NCBI GenBank assembly: GCA_012295275.1
Contig: CM022672.1
Coordinates: forward strand, 20,802,894-20,866,893
Direction of reading: 5' to 3'
DNA length: 64,000 bases
From: Chrysomallon squamiferum
Lineage: Eukaryota; Mollusca; Gastropoda; Neomphalida; Peltospiridae
Shown: in pieces, positions 1 through 14,500 of the stretch
Layout of the letters: the number at the start of each line of letters is the position of its first letter
Position numbering within the stretch: position 1 is the stretch's first letter
Position numbers and translations under genes: made by a program
The notes under the pieces: generated by a model
The model's input: the letters and a program-made list of their open reading frames with translations, nothing else
Told to the model about the DNA's origin: nothing
Database searches by the model: none

Positions 1-185
1 ATGTTTACACTCATATGTGTAACAAAGTGTCAACATGTTTACCCTGTCAAATGTCTACATACATGTAAAAAAGTGTCAGCATGTTTATATGTTTAAACAT
101 TAGATATATGTAGCAAAGTGTCAACATGTTTATATGTTTAAACATTAGATATATGTACAACATGTCAACTTGGTCATACTGCTAA
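1..185. repeat. Minisatellite, unit about 45 bp
   Basis: Imperfect copies share AAAGTGTCAACATGTTTATA and TTAAACATTAGATATATG. It is intronic in module 5. Confidence 0.8.
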
Positions 186-235
186 ATTTCAATTTCAATC
201 ATTTATATTATTGATTTGTGAAGAAGATGACAAAC

Positions 236-1375
236 CTTGACATTGATTATTTGAGCTGTACTGACCAGCACCCCAGCACCTGACATCATGACAGACGTTG
301 TTAACCTCAGTTCAACATTTCTGTCACCATCAACAAGTGGAGAGTCAGTTTTTGCTTTCACACCAATCAATAACTCTGACTTCCAGTTTGTCTTTGTAAT
401 CACAACTCCACATTTTGGATGATCTCCTTTTGGCAAATATCCAATAACAGCCTGCACAACAGGCTGACCTTGACATTTCAGCTGATTTTCAGTTTCGGTA
501 ATAGCCAAAGTCAGTTTCAAGGAACACTCATCCCAGGCTGACAGATTGTGACAGAAGAAACCAGGTGGGATATTCAGCTTGATAGCAACATGGACAATGT
601 CACTGCCTCTTCCTTTATTTTCAGTTCAGTGTCTTTTACCTGTGACATCATAGATACATTTTTTTTTTAAATGTATAAAATATATTTATATTACATTTAT
701 TTGTGAGAAACATGTCTACTTTGTTTTTGCTCTTTAGATTACAGATTAATTCTGACAAAAATCCTATAACAATTTTATTTTTCTTCTTTTAAGGAAATAC
801 CTTTTATTACAGTTAGACATAGCATAATGTTACAAGCTGTTCTGAAGATATTGTGAATAAACTGAGTACTATGTGTTATTAATTATTTGGAAAAACACCT
901 GTAAATTTACCTGTATTTCGGCATTGATATATCTGCTCCTCACTGGAGTTGATGTTGTTGCTGTACAGTTTGTTCTGTAGCAACCAATCACAGCACACTG
1001 AAACTGTTTATGTAAATCATTTCTTTAATTTATACTATTGTCAGAACATATCTACATTTTATTTATATATAATTTAATGTAAGTTAACAAAAACAAAAAT
1101 TATTTTTAATCTCAGAAAATAAATGTTTTATAATCAACACGTTTTATTCACCTTCTGGCCCACAGTAAAGTTTTTCAGCATTTCGGTGTTCAGAAAACTC
1201 TTTGTTTCATCTACAAATGGTCCTCGATCAGTCACTTTCTCCTCCCCTGCAAACCACTCAACTGTGTAGCGAATATCTTCATCCTTCACTCGCTCAAACT
1301 GACACATCACAACAAAATAAGGAGACTCACTCATCTCCTTTGTGGAAATATTTGGCTCCTTAAGGATTGGATATG
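236..1375 (-). CDS. Module 5, exons a-c, at the left end of the window; exon c has a one-base lesion
   Basis: Exon a (1,152-1,375) reads YPILKEPNISTKEMSE and VEWFAGEEKV. Exon b (911-997; 87 bases, two codons shorter than sisters) is CAVIGCYRTNCTATTSTP. Exon c (236-639) contains IPPGFFC and VKAKTDSPLVDGDRN. Exon c spans 404 bases; sister exons are multiples of three. The 5' part (VKDTELKIKEEAVT) and the rest (NIPPGFFCHN onward) lie in different frames, so one base is missing near 575-600. The next exon (VWD start) should be just outside the window. Confidence 0.8.
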
Positions 1376-1430
1376 CTACAAACAGATGAAAGAGGTCATA
1401 TTTAACAAAACTTAAGTAAAAGGTTTTTAC

Positions 1431-1473
<43 letters not shown>

Positions 1474-4400
1474 GGCTACTAGATGTAAGGTGACAGCATC
1501 TGACCATTTGAGATTGCCATCCAAAACATTTTACCAGTTAACAAAGTTTTATTTGTATTGCAAAAGAGTGGCTTAATGCTTGTCAGTGTTTTACTCTATA
1601 ATTTGCATTTCTGTTCACATATGCTATCACAATCAAAAATTATTTATAATATCCAGAAGCCATTACAATAATTTTCCCAGTGTCTATATTTTGGGAAGCC
1701 TTATGGCCCACATAAGGTTTTTTTGCTACTCCAATGTAACAATCATTCCAGCAGCCCTGTATATATGTGTATATATATATATACACACACACGTCAAATT
1801 ACCATTTACAGAATCTAAGTATATTATCATGAATTAAAATCTATGTATTACCTTTGATCTGAGACCAGGATGTGACTGTGGCTGATGGCAAACACATTCT
1901 GTTAGCATTTCCTGGTTTCTTTTCTTTTATCTTGTAGCACAGACCATCAATAAAGCAAGTGTCAGGCTACAATTGTGAATGCATGATAAGTGTTATATAA
2001 AAATGTTTCATCAAACACATAGTTCTGTTATATCATAGCATTGTTACATAGAACACAGAACACAGGACTTTTATTTTTACAAAATTGTTAAATATTACAT
2101 GATATAACTGTTATAGAGAATACTGAACATAGACTATTATTACACAGAACTAAGAAAATAGAACTTTTGCATCATAGAATTGTTACATAGAAAAATTTGA
2201 GCTGACAGTTTTCAATTGTAAATTAGAAATGAATTGTCCCATTTTGCTTGGAAAATAAATGAGTTGTCACACTCTATTTCTATAATAAATGTGATGTCAC
2301 CTTTTATTTGTAAATTAAATATGAGTTGTCATTTTTTTGCTTTATCAGATCACCTTAAAAGTGCATTTTTCTCTACTGCAGATGACACATTTGCTGTTGT
2401 ACACCAGGTAGTTGGTGTAGATGCTGACAATGTTTCTCACATTGCTGATGCTGACTGCATAGCTGCTGATGGTAGGCAGGTTACACATGACGGTGTTGAA
2501 GTTAATGAATACAGCAGAAGATTCTGTGACTGTTNNNNNNNNNNNNNNNNNNNNNNNNNNNNNNNNNNNNNNNNNNNNNNNNNNNNNNNNNNNNNNNNNN
2601 NNNNNNNNNNNNNNNNNNNNNNNNNNNNNNNNNNNNNNNNNNNNNNNNNNNNNNNNNNNNNNNNNNNNNNNNNNNNNNNNNNNNNNNNNNNNNNNNNNNN
2701 NNNNNNNNNNNNNNNNNNNNNNNNNNNNNNNNNNATCTGGAAACAGAAAAATATGTGTTAAACAACTGTAATAATAAACTCTAAATATTTATCATTAAGA
2801 AAAGAACCAGGTATTAACAAGAGTGAAACCGAGTACCTCAGATCTGTAGTCAGAGTCATACTGGAAAACTGTCTTCTCATTACAAGCACTCACTGCCTGC
2901 TGCAAAAAATGTTCTGTGTAATCTTCACCTGTAAAATCAAACATACATTTTAATATTAAACCAGTATTTACCTATAGTAAGAAACAAACATATTAATATT
3001 AAATAATCCTTTACCTGTAATAACAAACATACAATAATAATTTAATATATCTTTTTACCTGTGATAAGAAATATACATTTTAATATTAAACAAATCTTTA
3101 CCTGCAATAACAAACAGATATTTCAATATATATTTTTACCTGTAATAACATTAAACAAAACTATTTTCATGTGAAGTTTTACCTGATGTGAATTTCTTGG
3201 ACTGTGTGTCTTGAGGACATCTGATAACATCCAAATTGACATCACACTCAGGCTTCCCAGCTGTCTGACATTTACAGTAAACTTTACTTGATGCTGAAAC
3301 TTCTTCTGTCACACACAGACCAGAGTAGTGACTTTCTGCAGGGGCAACTCTACAATATAGGCAGAACTTACTTGTAAAAAAATCTTAATCATGTAATAAC
3401 TGATGCATTCCAGTGTTAGATAGTGTCTTTAGTAATTCTGTAGAAATAAGATTTTGTCAAAACAAAGAAATGACGAAAAGTTATATTCTTTCTTAGATTA
3501 GTACTACACACAAGACAGTCATAATAATATTCTCCTCAATGTAAAATGATGTAACTATGTATTTTATATAAGAAAGAGTGTAATGTTTACCAGTGTCAAT
3601 TTTTACAGCAATGTAGTGTCAATTTAAACAGCAATGTAGAGTTTATCAGTGTCAGTTTAAACAAGAGTTGTGTTTAGCAGTGTCAGTTTAGACAACAGAG
3701 TTGTGTTTTCAGTGTCAGTTTAAACAACAGTGTAATTTTTACCAGTGTCAATTTAAACAAGAGTTGTGTTTAGCAGTGTCAGTTTAAACAACAGAGTTGT
3801 GTTTTACAGTGTCAGTTTAAACAATTAGTTTACCAAATAGTGTTTACCTCCAGTATAAAGAAAAGGTGTTCACATCCTGTGCCAGATTGTCATTTATAAA
3901 AAAATCATTTCCCTTGTTGTTGTCCAAACTTCCACAAAGGCCTGTTTGAAACACAATATGGATGCAGTTATATAGTTTAAATTTAATGTTGGTTTTTAAG
4001 TTATAATATACACATGCATATTCAATAAACTAATTGTTAAACAAGTTCGTATCTGCTTCAAGTAGAAATTTGAATATTACAATGATTCTGCACACAGATT
4101 AGAAATGATCAATTAGGTTTCATACAACAGTTGATACACTATGTAATAAATAACATGTAGTCCAATATTCAAACGCAACACACAGAAGTGACAACTAGTA
4201 AAAATATGATATGATTAGAACCTTCAGTTTGTTTGTAGTCTGCAGCTGATGATTTGACCCACACGTTGAGGAAGTTTGCTGTTCCCTCACTCCTGTCTTC
4301 ACTATGACATATGTTCCAGTTGGTAGGTGAACCTTCAACAAACAATACAGGCTATGACATTTCATTACTTCTCTGTTTTATTTCTTCATGAATTATGTGT

Positions 4401-4626
4401 CACTTTTAGCTTTTCTCATGAACTGTCACTGACATGTTTTTACATGAATTGTATGATATTAACACTATAAAAATCAAATGTGTAAAAGAAATGTCATTCA
4501 CTGACGTATGTCTGTTTATAACAAAGTTCTTCAGCTCAGAAACCTATTTCTGTTAATTTCATTTATGTAATTTCTAATATCATTTCTAGAGTGAGAAATC
4601 TGTAGTTTTTGAACTGCTGGATTTAA

Positions 4627-4688
<62 letters not shown>

Positions 4689-7600
4689 GAATAAGAATAG
4701 GCATAAGATAAACTAAAATAATATAAAACAAATAAATAAATAAATAAATAAATAAAATAAAATAAAAATAAAATCTTACCTCATATCTCTTTCCTCCAGA
4801 AAACTGTAGAATTCTGGTATTTTTTGTGAGTTCACCATTTTTGAATATTTTCACTGAGATTCTTGTCTTCCTCACTGATGGTCCCATGGCAGCTCCACAT
4901 CTGTCTATCAGAATGATGTCATCACCAGACTTGACAGTGACAGCACAGTTACATGCTGCACGGCCATTGCAGGAGCGATAGAATGACCTTACCTTAACAC
5001 ACAGACAATGATATCTTGTTAAAATTTAACTATAAAACTATATCACTATTACAATATTATGTATAAATCTCTAGTAAACTGCTATGATATGAGAAATAAT
5101 AAATCACTAGTTAAGTACTGAAATACAATTAAAAAATCACAAATGAACTGTTAAAATATAATAAATAAAAATAATGACATTTCTATAAATAACACCTCAC
5201 CTCATAAGGCAAAGTCTTGTGTCTGTATAGAACAAACTCTCCCTCAAGAAAGTTGTCATATTTCCTAAAAAAAACATAGCCATTTATAAACTAATTAACA
5301 CATATCTGTATATAATTAGTTATAATCAGACAGTAAAACTATTTATTTAAATATAATTAGATATACACAGATGTGTACAATTATTTAACTACTATCAGAT
5401 ATAGAGAGATATTTATTTAAGTATTATTTTGAAAATATCATCTATTTAACATAAACATGTATTAAGTATAAAGTAATATATGCTAGTAGTTAATATAACT
5501 TGTCAGGATTGACTCTTACTAAATGTCAAGTGCCAGTATCGTCTAACCTTAAACTGTTTCTTTGGATCAGGTTTCTAAACTGAAATTAAAATGTTTTGTA
5601 TGCTCCTTAAGCCAGTAATGACCAAATCTGAAATGTCTTACCTTCCATCAAAAGTTTTCATATGAGGATCGTTAACAGAACTGCAAAGTGAGGTATGGTC
5701 TGAATCTTTCACTGTGACCTGTAAATACAGAATTCTAAACTGTATTCTCAAAAACACTGCATTTCATGAATTATGTTGTTTTCATGTTTTAATTACAAAA
5801 TGAACAAAAAGTGAAAATTTATTATACAACACAATAATGTCAAAAGTCAAAAGAATAAAAAATACTTCACTACAAAATACATACTTTCCTTGTTGCAACC
5901 ACTGAGCTGAACTGGACTTTGTTATCCATGGAGACTGAAACAGAAAAGTGAGCAGTGCGAATTTGATCACCATCTACCAACATGTCACTGACTGCCTGGA
6001 CTGGCATTGTGACAGTCTGAGGCCATGAAGTGAAACTCAAAGAGCAACCAGCATCGCTGGGCTCCATTGCTGTGGAGACAAACACTGACTGGTAGTGAAT
6101 CAGATCTGAAGTGGAACATTTGTGTTCGTTTTCAACATCCAGAACAATCCCAGCCTGGACGTGGCAGTCATCACTGTTGTCAGCACACAGGTAGTTTGGC
6201 GGCACTGTCAACTCAACTGCAAACTGACCAGGCAGTCCTCCTTCCACTACAGTGATGTCACCAGACACCTGAAACATGGAGACATTTTACACTGTGAAAC
6301 CACAAAACAATAATGTATCAGTTACAGCATGATCTCAAAGTGCGATCTGTGCGATTATATAGATGTAATGGTTTGATAACTAAGTGAGATATCTGAAATA
6401 ATTACAGACCACAAAGCAAGGAAGAAATGTTTAGCGAAAACTGACTGAGTAGTAGCTAGGTGAACCTCTGACCAGTCTGAGCACAGATTAGTTAAAGGAT
6501 GTTGTGTGGACTGTTAATTCAGTGAAACATACAACTAGCTCCTCGTGTACAGTGAGAAATAAAATGTTTACCTTCAGCTCTACAGTAAACATTTCACTTT
6601 TCCTTGGTGGACTCTGTGTGTTGGAGCAACTGGAAGTGAAACATGCCCATATTCCACACCTCAACTAAAAAGATAAAACATATACATAAAAAGAAAGATA
6701 TAAACACACACATACATACACACACACTCACACACACACAATCACACACAGACACACACAATCACAAACAAACACATGCACTGATATATACATATACATA
6801 TATATATAAATAAATACATTTACATATAAATATATATATATACATGTATATATATATATATATACATACCCACACATATAAACACACAAAGAAACATATA
6901 TAAACACACAAAGAAACAGACATACATGCACAGACACACATAAAAAAAAAAAAATAAAGTAGGTGACACTCCACTAAAATTGATAAATATACAATCTTAT
7001 GTATAAAACTGTCAATGTATGTTAAATTTTATTCTATTGTTTAACAAATGACATTCAAGTAAATGATCACTACTTATTCAGAGATGAACTGCAGCAAATA
7101 CTTTCATTAAGGAATAACATTCAGAAACTGATCTTGTGTAGAATGTTACATACACAGAGAACAGCATAACTCCCTTTTTGGGGAAGTACAAAATGAGGAA
7201 CGAAACTAAAATAAGCTAAAACATAATAGTTAATAGACGTAGTTATAATACATACTTTAGAACCATAAGCTATTCCTGTCACCATGTTTATGCTGTATTC
7301 GGTCATGTTCACAGAGTTGTCCAGAATGTGATCTGTGATCTGAGCGTCATTGTGATACAACACCATTGTGTAAGTGACGTTATCGTGCTGTGAAACGTCA
7401 AATTCGCACAGAAAGAATAATTCATTCTTTGTTTCATCATACCTGGTAGACAACTTTGGTTCACCTTGGAGATATGGATATGCTGAAAAAAATTAACCCT
7501 CAGAAGTGAATAGACATGTTTAGTAATTTCTTTATAAACACTGAATTCAGTGTCATATTTAATAACTATAATCCTTTCTTTATTATTATTATTATTATTA

Positions 7601-8481
7601 TTATTGTTTTTGTTATGCTTTTTTCACTTTTACAAAAAAAATTCAACAAACTAAAGCTAACATTTCATCATGGTTGAAAAGGTATATTCAACAAAAGCTT
7701 TCTAAAAACCTCACAGGTAAACAAATAATAAAACAACCTTTAAAGATGCTCCACTCTTTGTAATTCTCAAATGGCTCACAGATGAGAGAGGCATTGTGTT
7801 TGGCTTTGTCACCAGAGTGATAACATTTGTTGTCAATGAAACACCTGTCAGACTGCAATAAACAAATAATAAAATTTTTCATTTTATTACATCTGACCAC
7901 ACTGTTTACATAAATTGATACATTTAATTTACATTGTTAGGACTACAGTTTACACTGATATATTTAGTGTAAACATCTTACTGTACAATATTTACTTATA
8001 TTAATACATTTGTTGTAAGTTTACACAAACCCGACTTTTAGATAATAAAGGCCTAAGTTTTTACACTTATTTTACACTTACTACAAATTTGCAAAAGCCT
8101 GACTTTATACATGTTTTTACACTTACTTTAAAGGCCTGACTTTGCACACCGTTTACATATTTTATACTTACTATAAGTGTACAAAGGCCTGATTTTGTAC
8201 ACTGGTGACAGCTGGCACTGTATGCTGTGAATGTGACATTTTCACTGAAGATGACTTTGTTGTTGGTGACAGACACAATGTAGCTGCCTGGTTTAGGCAG
8301 TTTGCAGATGACCTGGTTGAAGCTGAAGAATTTGGCAGTTACTATAATTTCATCACCAACAGCTTCATAGCTTCCTTCTGCCAGCTGCAGAATGAAACAT
8401 ATTCAGTAATTTAATATTTTTTAATATTAATTTTGTGATTTTGTGGTAACAGATATAAATCTTACTATGGGATTTTTCATT

Positions 8482-8513
<32 letters not shown>

Positions 8514-11500
8514 ATACCTGGATAGACAATAGCTTACACTGAAGATTTTCAGAATTGATGAAAGGTCCTCCAAACACAATAATCTCATCACAGGGTGACT
8601 GGTCCAGATTACAGAGAGATGGGTACAGAAAAAACACCTCAGGTATCTTATCCAGGTTGACAGAACAGTCAGCCCCTCCATATCCTTCAGGACAATTACA
8701 TTTACCTGTGTAGTAGTAACAATAACAATAACACAATACAAAAACAATAATAATAAAACAATGCAAAAGCAATAATACAACAACAACAACAACAACAACA
8801 ATATTTGCAATACAAAATAACTGTATCATATTTTTTCTCTGGTGTAAATTCAATAAATAATTAAAGACCCATCTACTTTTTTGTGGTGACAATTTGTAAG
8901 AACTGATAGTTACAAAAATACACCTACTTGTTTGTGTTGACAATTTGTAACAAATGATTGTTACAGAAACTCATCTACTTGTTTGTGGTGACAATTTATA
9001 ACAACTGATCATTGCAAAAAATATATATCTGTTTGTGTTGACAGTTTATAACAACTGATTGCTATAAAATTGTCTTATTTGTGTGAGTCTTACCTGGCTG
9101 CAGGAGTGGACAAAAACCTGTACTGACTGAGTCTAGGACAGCCATGTCAGGTTGTAGTTTTCCACTGATCTCAGTCCACAATTTTACTTCTGACTTCACA
9201 TAAATCAGACATGTTTCAAATAAGTCAGTCAAAGAAATGTCAGACCATTTCTTGTCATCCATAACCTAGAAAAGATGAAAACGTATTTATAATCATTACA
9301 TTATCTATAAGTATTCTGAAATACCATCTTTTATCATCCAAAATCAGGAAATATTAAAACTTATCAATAAGTAAGTTTTGTCATCCTATAATCTACAACT
9401 AAAAAAGGAGTAAGTATAAAAATATAAGTGTTTTCATTAACATCATTGCAGTTTCTGCTCTCTGTGAATATGTGGAATAGAGTTGTTATTTAGATTAGTG
9501 TTCAGTTAGAAACTACCTGTAGATCTCTGACACAGGATGTGATCATGGTGTCACTGTTACCGCCAATGATGTTGATGCATTTCTGTGTGGATGAAGAGTT
9601 CAGTTTGGACAAACAATGAGCCCTGGCATCCTCCTCTGTCAGATTAGAAAATGTTGGCCAGCTGTAAACCTGAAAATAAATATTTCAACTTAAACAAATA
9701 GTTGTTTTACTTTATTTTTATATGTAAACATGATTTATATTTAAACATCACAGACTATACATGTTTTATGGAAAACCAAATACAATCTAAACATGTTTAT
9801 ATATAAACAAACACAGACTAAACATGTTTATATATCAATACAGACTAAACATTTTTTTATATGTAAACAAACAGAGACTAAACATGTTTACATGTAAACA
9901 TACCTGTTGTTCATAATCTAAGTTGTATTTGAACACAGACAAGTTTTCATTGCATTTATCTACTTTGTGTGAATATTTCATCAAATCAGATGTGATGTCT
10001 GAATCTGAAAGAAAAAATATTTACTGAAACAGTAAATCACAACTATTACTGATATGTCGATATGATACTGATGTTGCCGATTCTATGAGATGATACTGAT
10101 GTTGTAGATATTAAGAGATGATACTGATGTTGCTGATTCTATGAGCTGATACTGATGTTGTTGATATTAAGAGATGATACTGATGTGGTTGATATTAAGA
10201 GATGATACTGGTGTTGATATTAAGAGATGATACTGATGTTGCTGATGCTATGAGATGATACTGATGTGGTTGATATTAAGAGATGATACTGATGTTGATA
10301 TTAAGAGATGATACTGATGTTGCTGATGCTGTGAGATGATACTGATGTGGTTGATATTAAGAGATGATATTGATATTGATATTAAGAGATGATACAGATG
10401 TTGTTGATATTAAGAGATGATACTGATGTGGTTGATATTAAAAGATGATACTGATGTGGTTGATGTTATGAGATGATACTGATGTGGTTGATATTAACAG
10501 ATGATACTGATGTGGATGATGTTATGAGATGATACAGATGTGATTGATATTAAAAGATGATACTGTGGTTGATGTTAAAAGATGATATTGATGTGGTTGA
10601 TGTTATGAGATGATACCTAATGTTGTTGATATGTTGACATCTCCTGGACAAGAAAGAGAATCAAGTGCATATTGACAAACACTATCAACTCCCTTGCTGC
10701 AGTCACAAAATAAACCAACAGCATCATCATCAGCATTATCATCAAAACACTGTCCTCTGTATAGAGAATTGTTTTGTAGAACTCTGAAACAAAGATGAAA
10801 CATGATTTAATTACACTGTTGTTTGATTGTCTGCACATATAAATAATATTTATATTGGTACTTGTCTGGGTTATCAAGAAGAATATTACAAATAAAACTA
10901 TGTTTACGTGAGTGAAATAAAGAAAGAAATAACTAACCTCCATGACTGAGTGAATGCATCATCACCATTGTCTGTACGGAGGTCAAAGTTCCCACACAGA
11001 CCTATGATAGTAAAATACATTATATAATAGTAAATATATACACACTGAGAAACTGTAGTAAGATCAAAGTTACCACATAGACCTACAATAGTACAACACA
11101 TTATGTAATATTATGCAAATAAAATAAACCAACAGCATCATCATCAGCATTAATATGCACACACACTCGTATACAGACACACACACTGAGAAACTGTAAG
11201 ACAGACACACACACTCACACACATAGGTCATCTGTAAACTGAATAAATGCACATATACACTGAGAAACTCATTGCCTGTAATGAAGTTAAAATTTCCACA
11301 GAGTTCTACAACATTAAAACACACAAACTTTAAGAAACTCTTTGTTGTAAAGTTTAAACTTCCACAAATATCTACAAAAGTAAACACACACACACATTAA
11401 AAAGACTCTTTGTAGTGAAGTTTAAAGTTTCAACACACAGTAAAAACAATCATACAAACTGTTTGTACTGAGGTTATATTTTCCACAGAGTGGTAAACAT

Positions 11501-14500
11501 ATATTTGTTATCAGTCAGTGTGGAAACTTTCTGAAATGATTCTTCTCTGGCATTAGTTTACACTGATATTTTTGCTTATTTAATAAAATATTTTACCTTC
11601 TGTTTGACTGAAATCAGCACTTGAAGGTTTAATCCACACATTCAGGATGTTAGGCAATGGACCATGACCAACCTTCACTGTGACAACAGTGCCAGTTGGC
11701 AAATATATCTAAATAAAATACAACAGTTTGTACATTAACATAAACTGTCTTTACATTGAACACTAATCAATCTAAGTAAAGTACAATAGTTTGTACATTA
11801 ACATAAACTGTCTTTACATTTAACACTAACTAATCAATCTAAGTAAAGTACAATAGATTGTACATTGTGACAGAACCTCATTAGTTCATCTTTGGCAGGC
11901 TTGTTTTTATTCATAATTTTGTAATCTATGTAGTGAATTATATAATATTCACAAAACACTTATTTTTTTATTCCCATCGAAAGAAGATTGCCTGATACAT
12001 TTTATATTATAGTGTATATTAATTAGCATTTATACAGATGTAAACATTTTATAATACAGGTAATTTAACAGAGATACAATTTTACTAAAACTAAAACCAG
12101 CTGACAAACTAACCATGTATTTTGATCCATCAGCAATTCTTCTCACACGGGTCCCTGCAGTTAATTCCCCTTTCTTGAACAGAGTAACCTTCAGAGGAAT
12201 TTTTTTACTGGATGATAAAACAAGTTTACACCTGTCAATCAAGATGACATCATCACCTGACTTCACAGCCACAGCACAGGCACATGGCAGTCGGCCATCA
12301 TAGCTTTGATAAAAGGTTCTCACCTGAAATAAAAACCAGTCTCATCTGTTTCATTTTTCAATCATATGAATCATTTTTATACTTTATCATTGTTCATCTT
12401 CTGTTAAATAGCTGATGTGTTTTATAAAGAGTTTGTGAATGTTATCTTCTTACTGATAAATAACTGATGTGTTTTACAATGAGTTTGTTAATGTTATCTT
12501 CTTACTGATAAATAGCTGATGTGTTTTACAATGAGTTTGTTATTGTTATCTTCTTACTGATAAATAGCTGATGTGTTTTACAATGAGTTTGTTAATGTTA
12601 TCTTCTTACTGATAAATAACTGATGTGCTTTACAATGAGTTTGTTAATGTTATCTTCTTACTGATAAAATAGCAATGATCTGTTATCTTCTTTTTACAAT
12701 GAGTTTGTTAATGTTATCTTCTTACTGATAAATAGCTGATGTGTTTTACAATGAGTTTGTTAATGTTATCTTCTTACTGATAAATAGCTGATGTGTTTTA
12801 CAATGAGTTTGTTAATGTTATCTTCTTACTGATAAATAACTGATGTGTTTTACAATGAGTTTGTTAATGTTATCTTCTTACTGATAAATAGCTGATATGT
12901 TTTACAATGAGTTTGTTAATGTTATCTTCTTACTGATAAATAGCTGATGAGTTTTACAAAGAGTTCATGAATGTTATCTTCTTACTTATAAATAGCTGAT
13001 ATGTTTTACAATGAGTTTGTTAATGTTATCTTCTTATTGATAAATAGCTGATGTGTTTTACAAAAAGTCCACAAATGTTCTTACTGTTAAAATAAAAATT
13101 CAGTTGTGTTTTATGAAGAGTAGCTAGATTAGATTATTGTATGTGTAAGAAAAACAAGAAGTAAAATTGATACAATAAAGAATTAAAAAAAATAAAATAT
13201 ATAAGTATCAAACTGAAGTGTTCAATTTGTTATAAAAATTAATCTAAAAATCTCACCTCATATGGTAATGTTTTGTGTCGATAAAATACAAATTCACCTT
13301 GGTAGACATTGTCATAATATCTTATAAAATAAAATTAAAAAGAAATTAAAATTTAAAGAATATTAACATGTACTCATTTTGTTAAAGTTTCTTCAAATTG
13401 TTTTAGAATCAGTGTATGTTGTTCATACTGTTTGAGCACATGATTTCGTTTTAAAATATTTGACATAAATATATATATATATATAATATATATTCTTATA
13501 GGTGAAAAGAAAGGCATATATGTGGCTGAATAAGTTTATATACAAATATCTAAATACTGTTTTTGAATTTCACTCAAAAATGTTATTAACTTTTGTTCCA
13601 ACCCAATACATTATAAATAAAAAAATGTTTACATACAGTCTATTAAAAAAACATTGTAGTGTATATCTGTAAGAGGAGTTTTGACAGATATTCTCTATAT
13701 CATCAAACAAATTGTTATGTTTACTGTGCTGTGGTTAACCAAATTTAACAGAAATGTTTGACAGTACTTGTTATAAACACAGCTATTTTAAATATATAGT
13801 CTGAAAGTACCTTCCATCAAATGTTGTGATATGAGAAGAACCCACAGACTTGCAGACAGCAGTGTGATCCCTGTCAACAACAGTCACCTGGCAACAGATT
13901 AATTAAACACTACACATCAGTGTTCATACAAAACACTTCACATCAGTGTTCATACAAAACACTTCACATCAATGTTCATACAAAACAATTCACATCAGTG
14001 TTCATACAAAACACTTCACATCAGTGTTCATAAAAAACACTTCACATCAGTGTTTATACAAAGCACTTCACATCAATGTTCATACAAAACAATTCACATT
14101 AGTGTTTATACAAAACACTTCACATCAGTGTTCATACAAAACAATTCACATCAATGTTCATAAAAAACACTTCACACCAGTGTTTATACAAAACACTTCA
14201 CATCAGTGTTCATACAAAACAATTCACATCAATGTTCATACAAAACAATTCATATCAGTGTTCATACAAAACAATTCACATCAGTCTCACACATACAACT
14301 TGTCATTATGTAAAAAAATTGAAGTTTCAACTGAAGTGCTGTCACCTTTCTTAAGTCTGACTTACATAAAATGTTAGAAATGCTGTCAATTATGTTAAAA
14401 ATCTGAAGTGCTGACTGATCTACATAAAACTATGATATGGTGTCAGTTTAACTCTGTTTGACTTATGCTAAAGATTTAAAGTGGTGTCAGTTATATGAAA

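Noticed and set aside
13946-14377. A 143-codon open frame
   Set aside because: It is a by-product of the 26-bp minisatellite, whose unit lacks stops; overlapping frames are also open.
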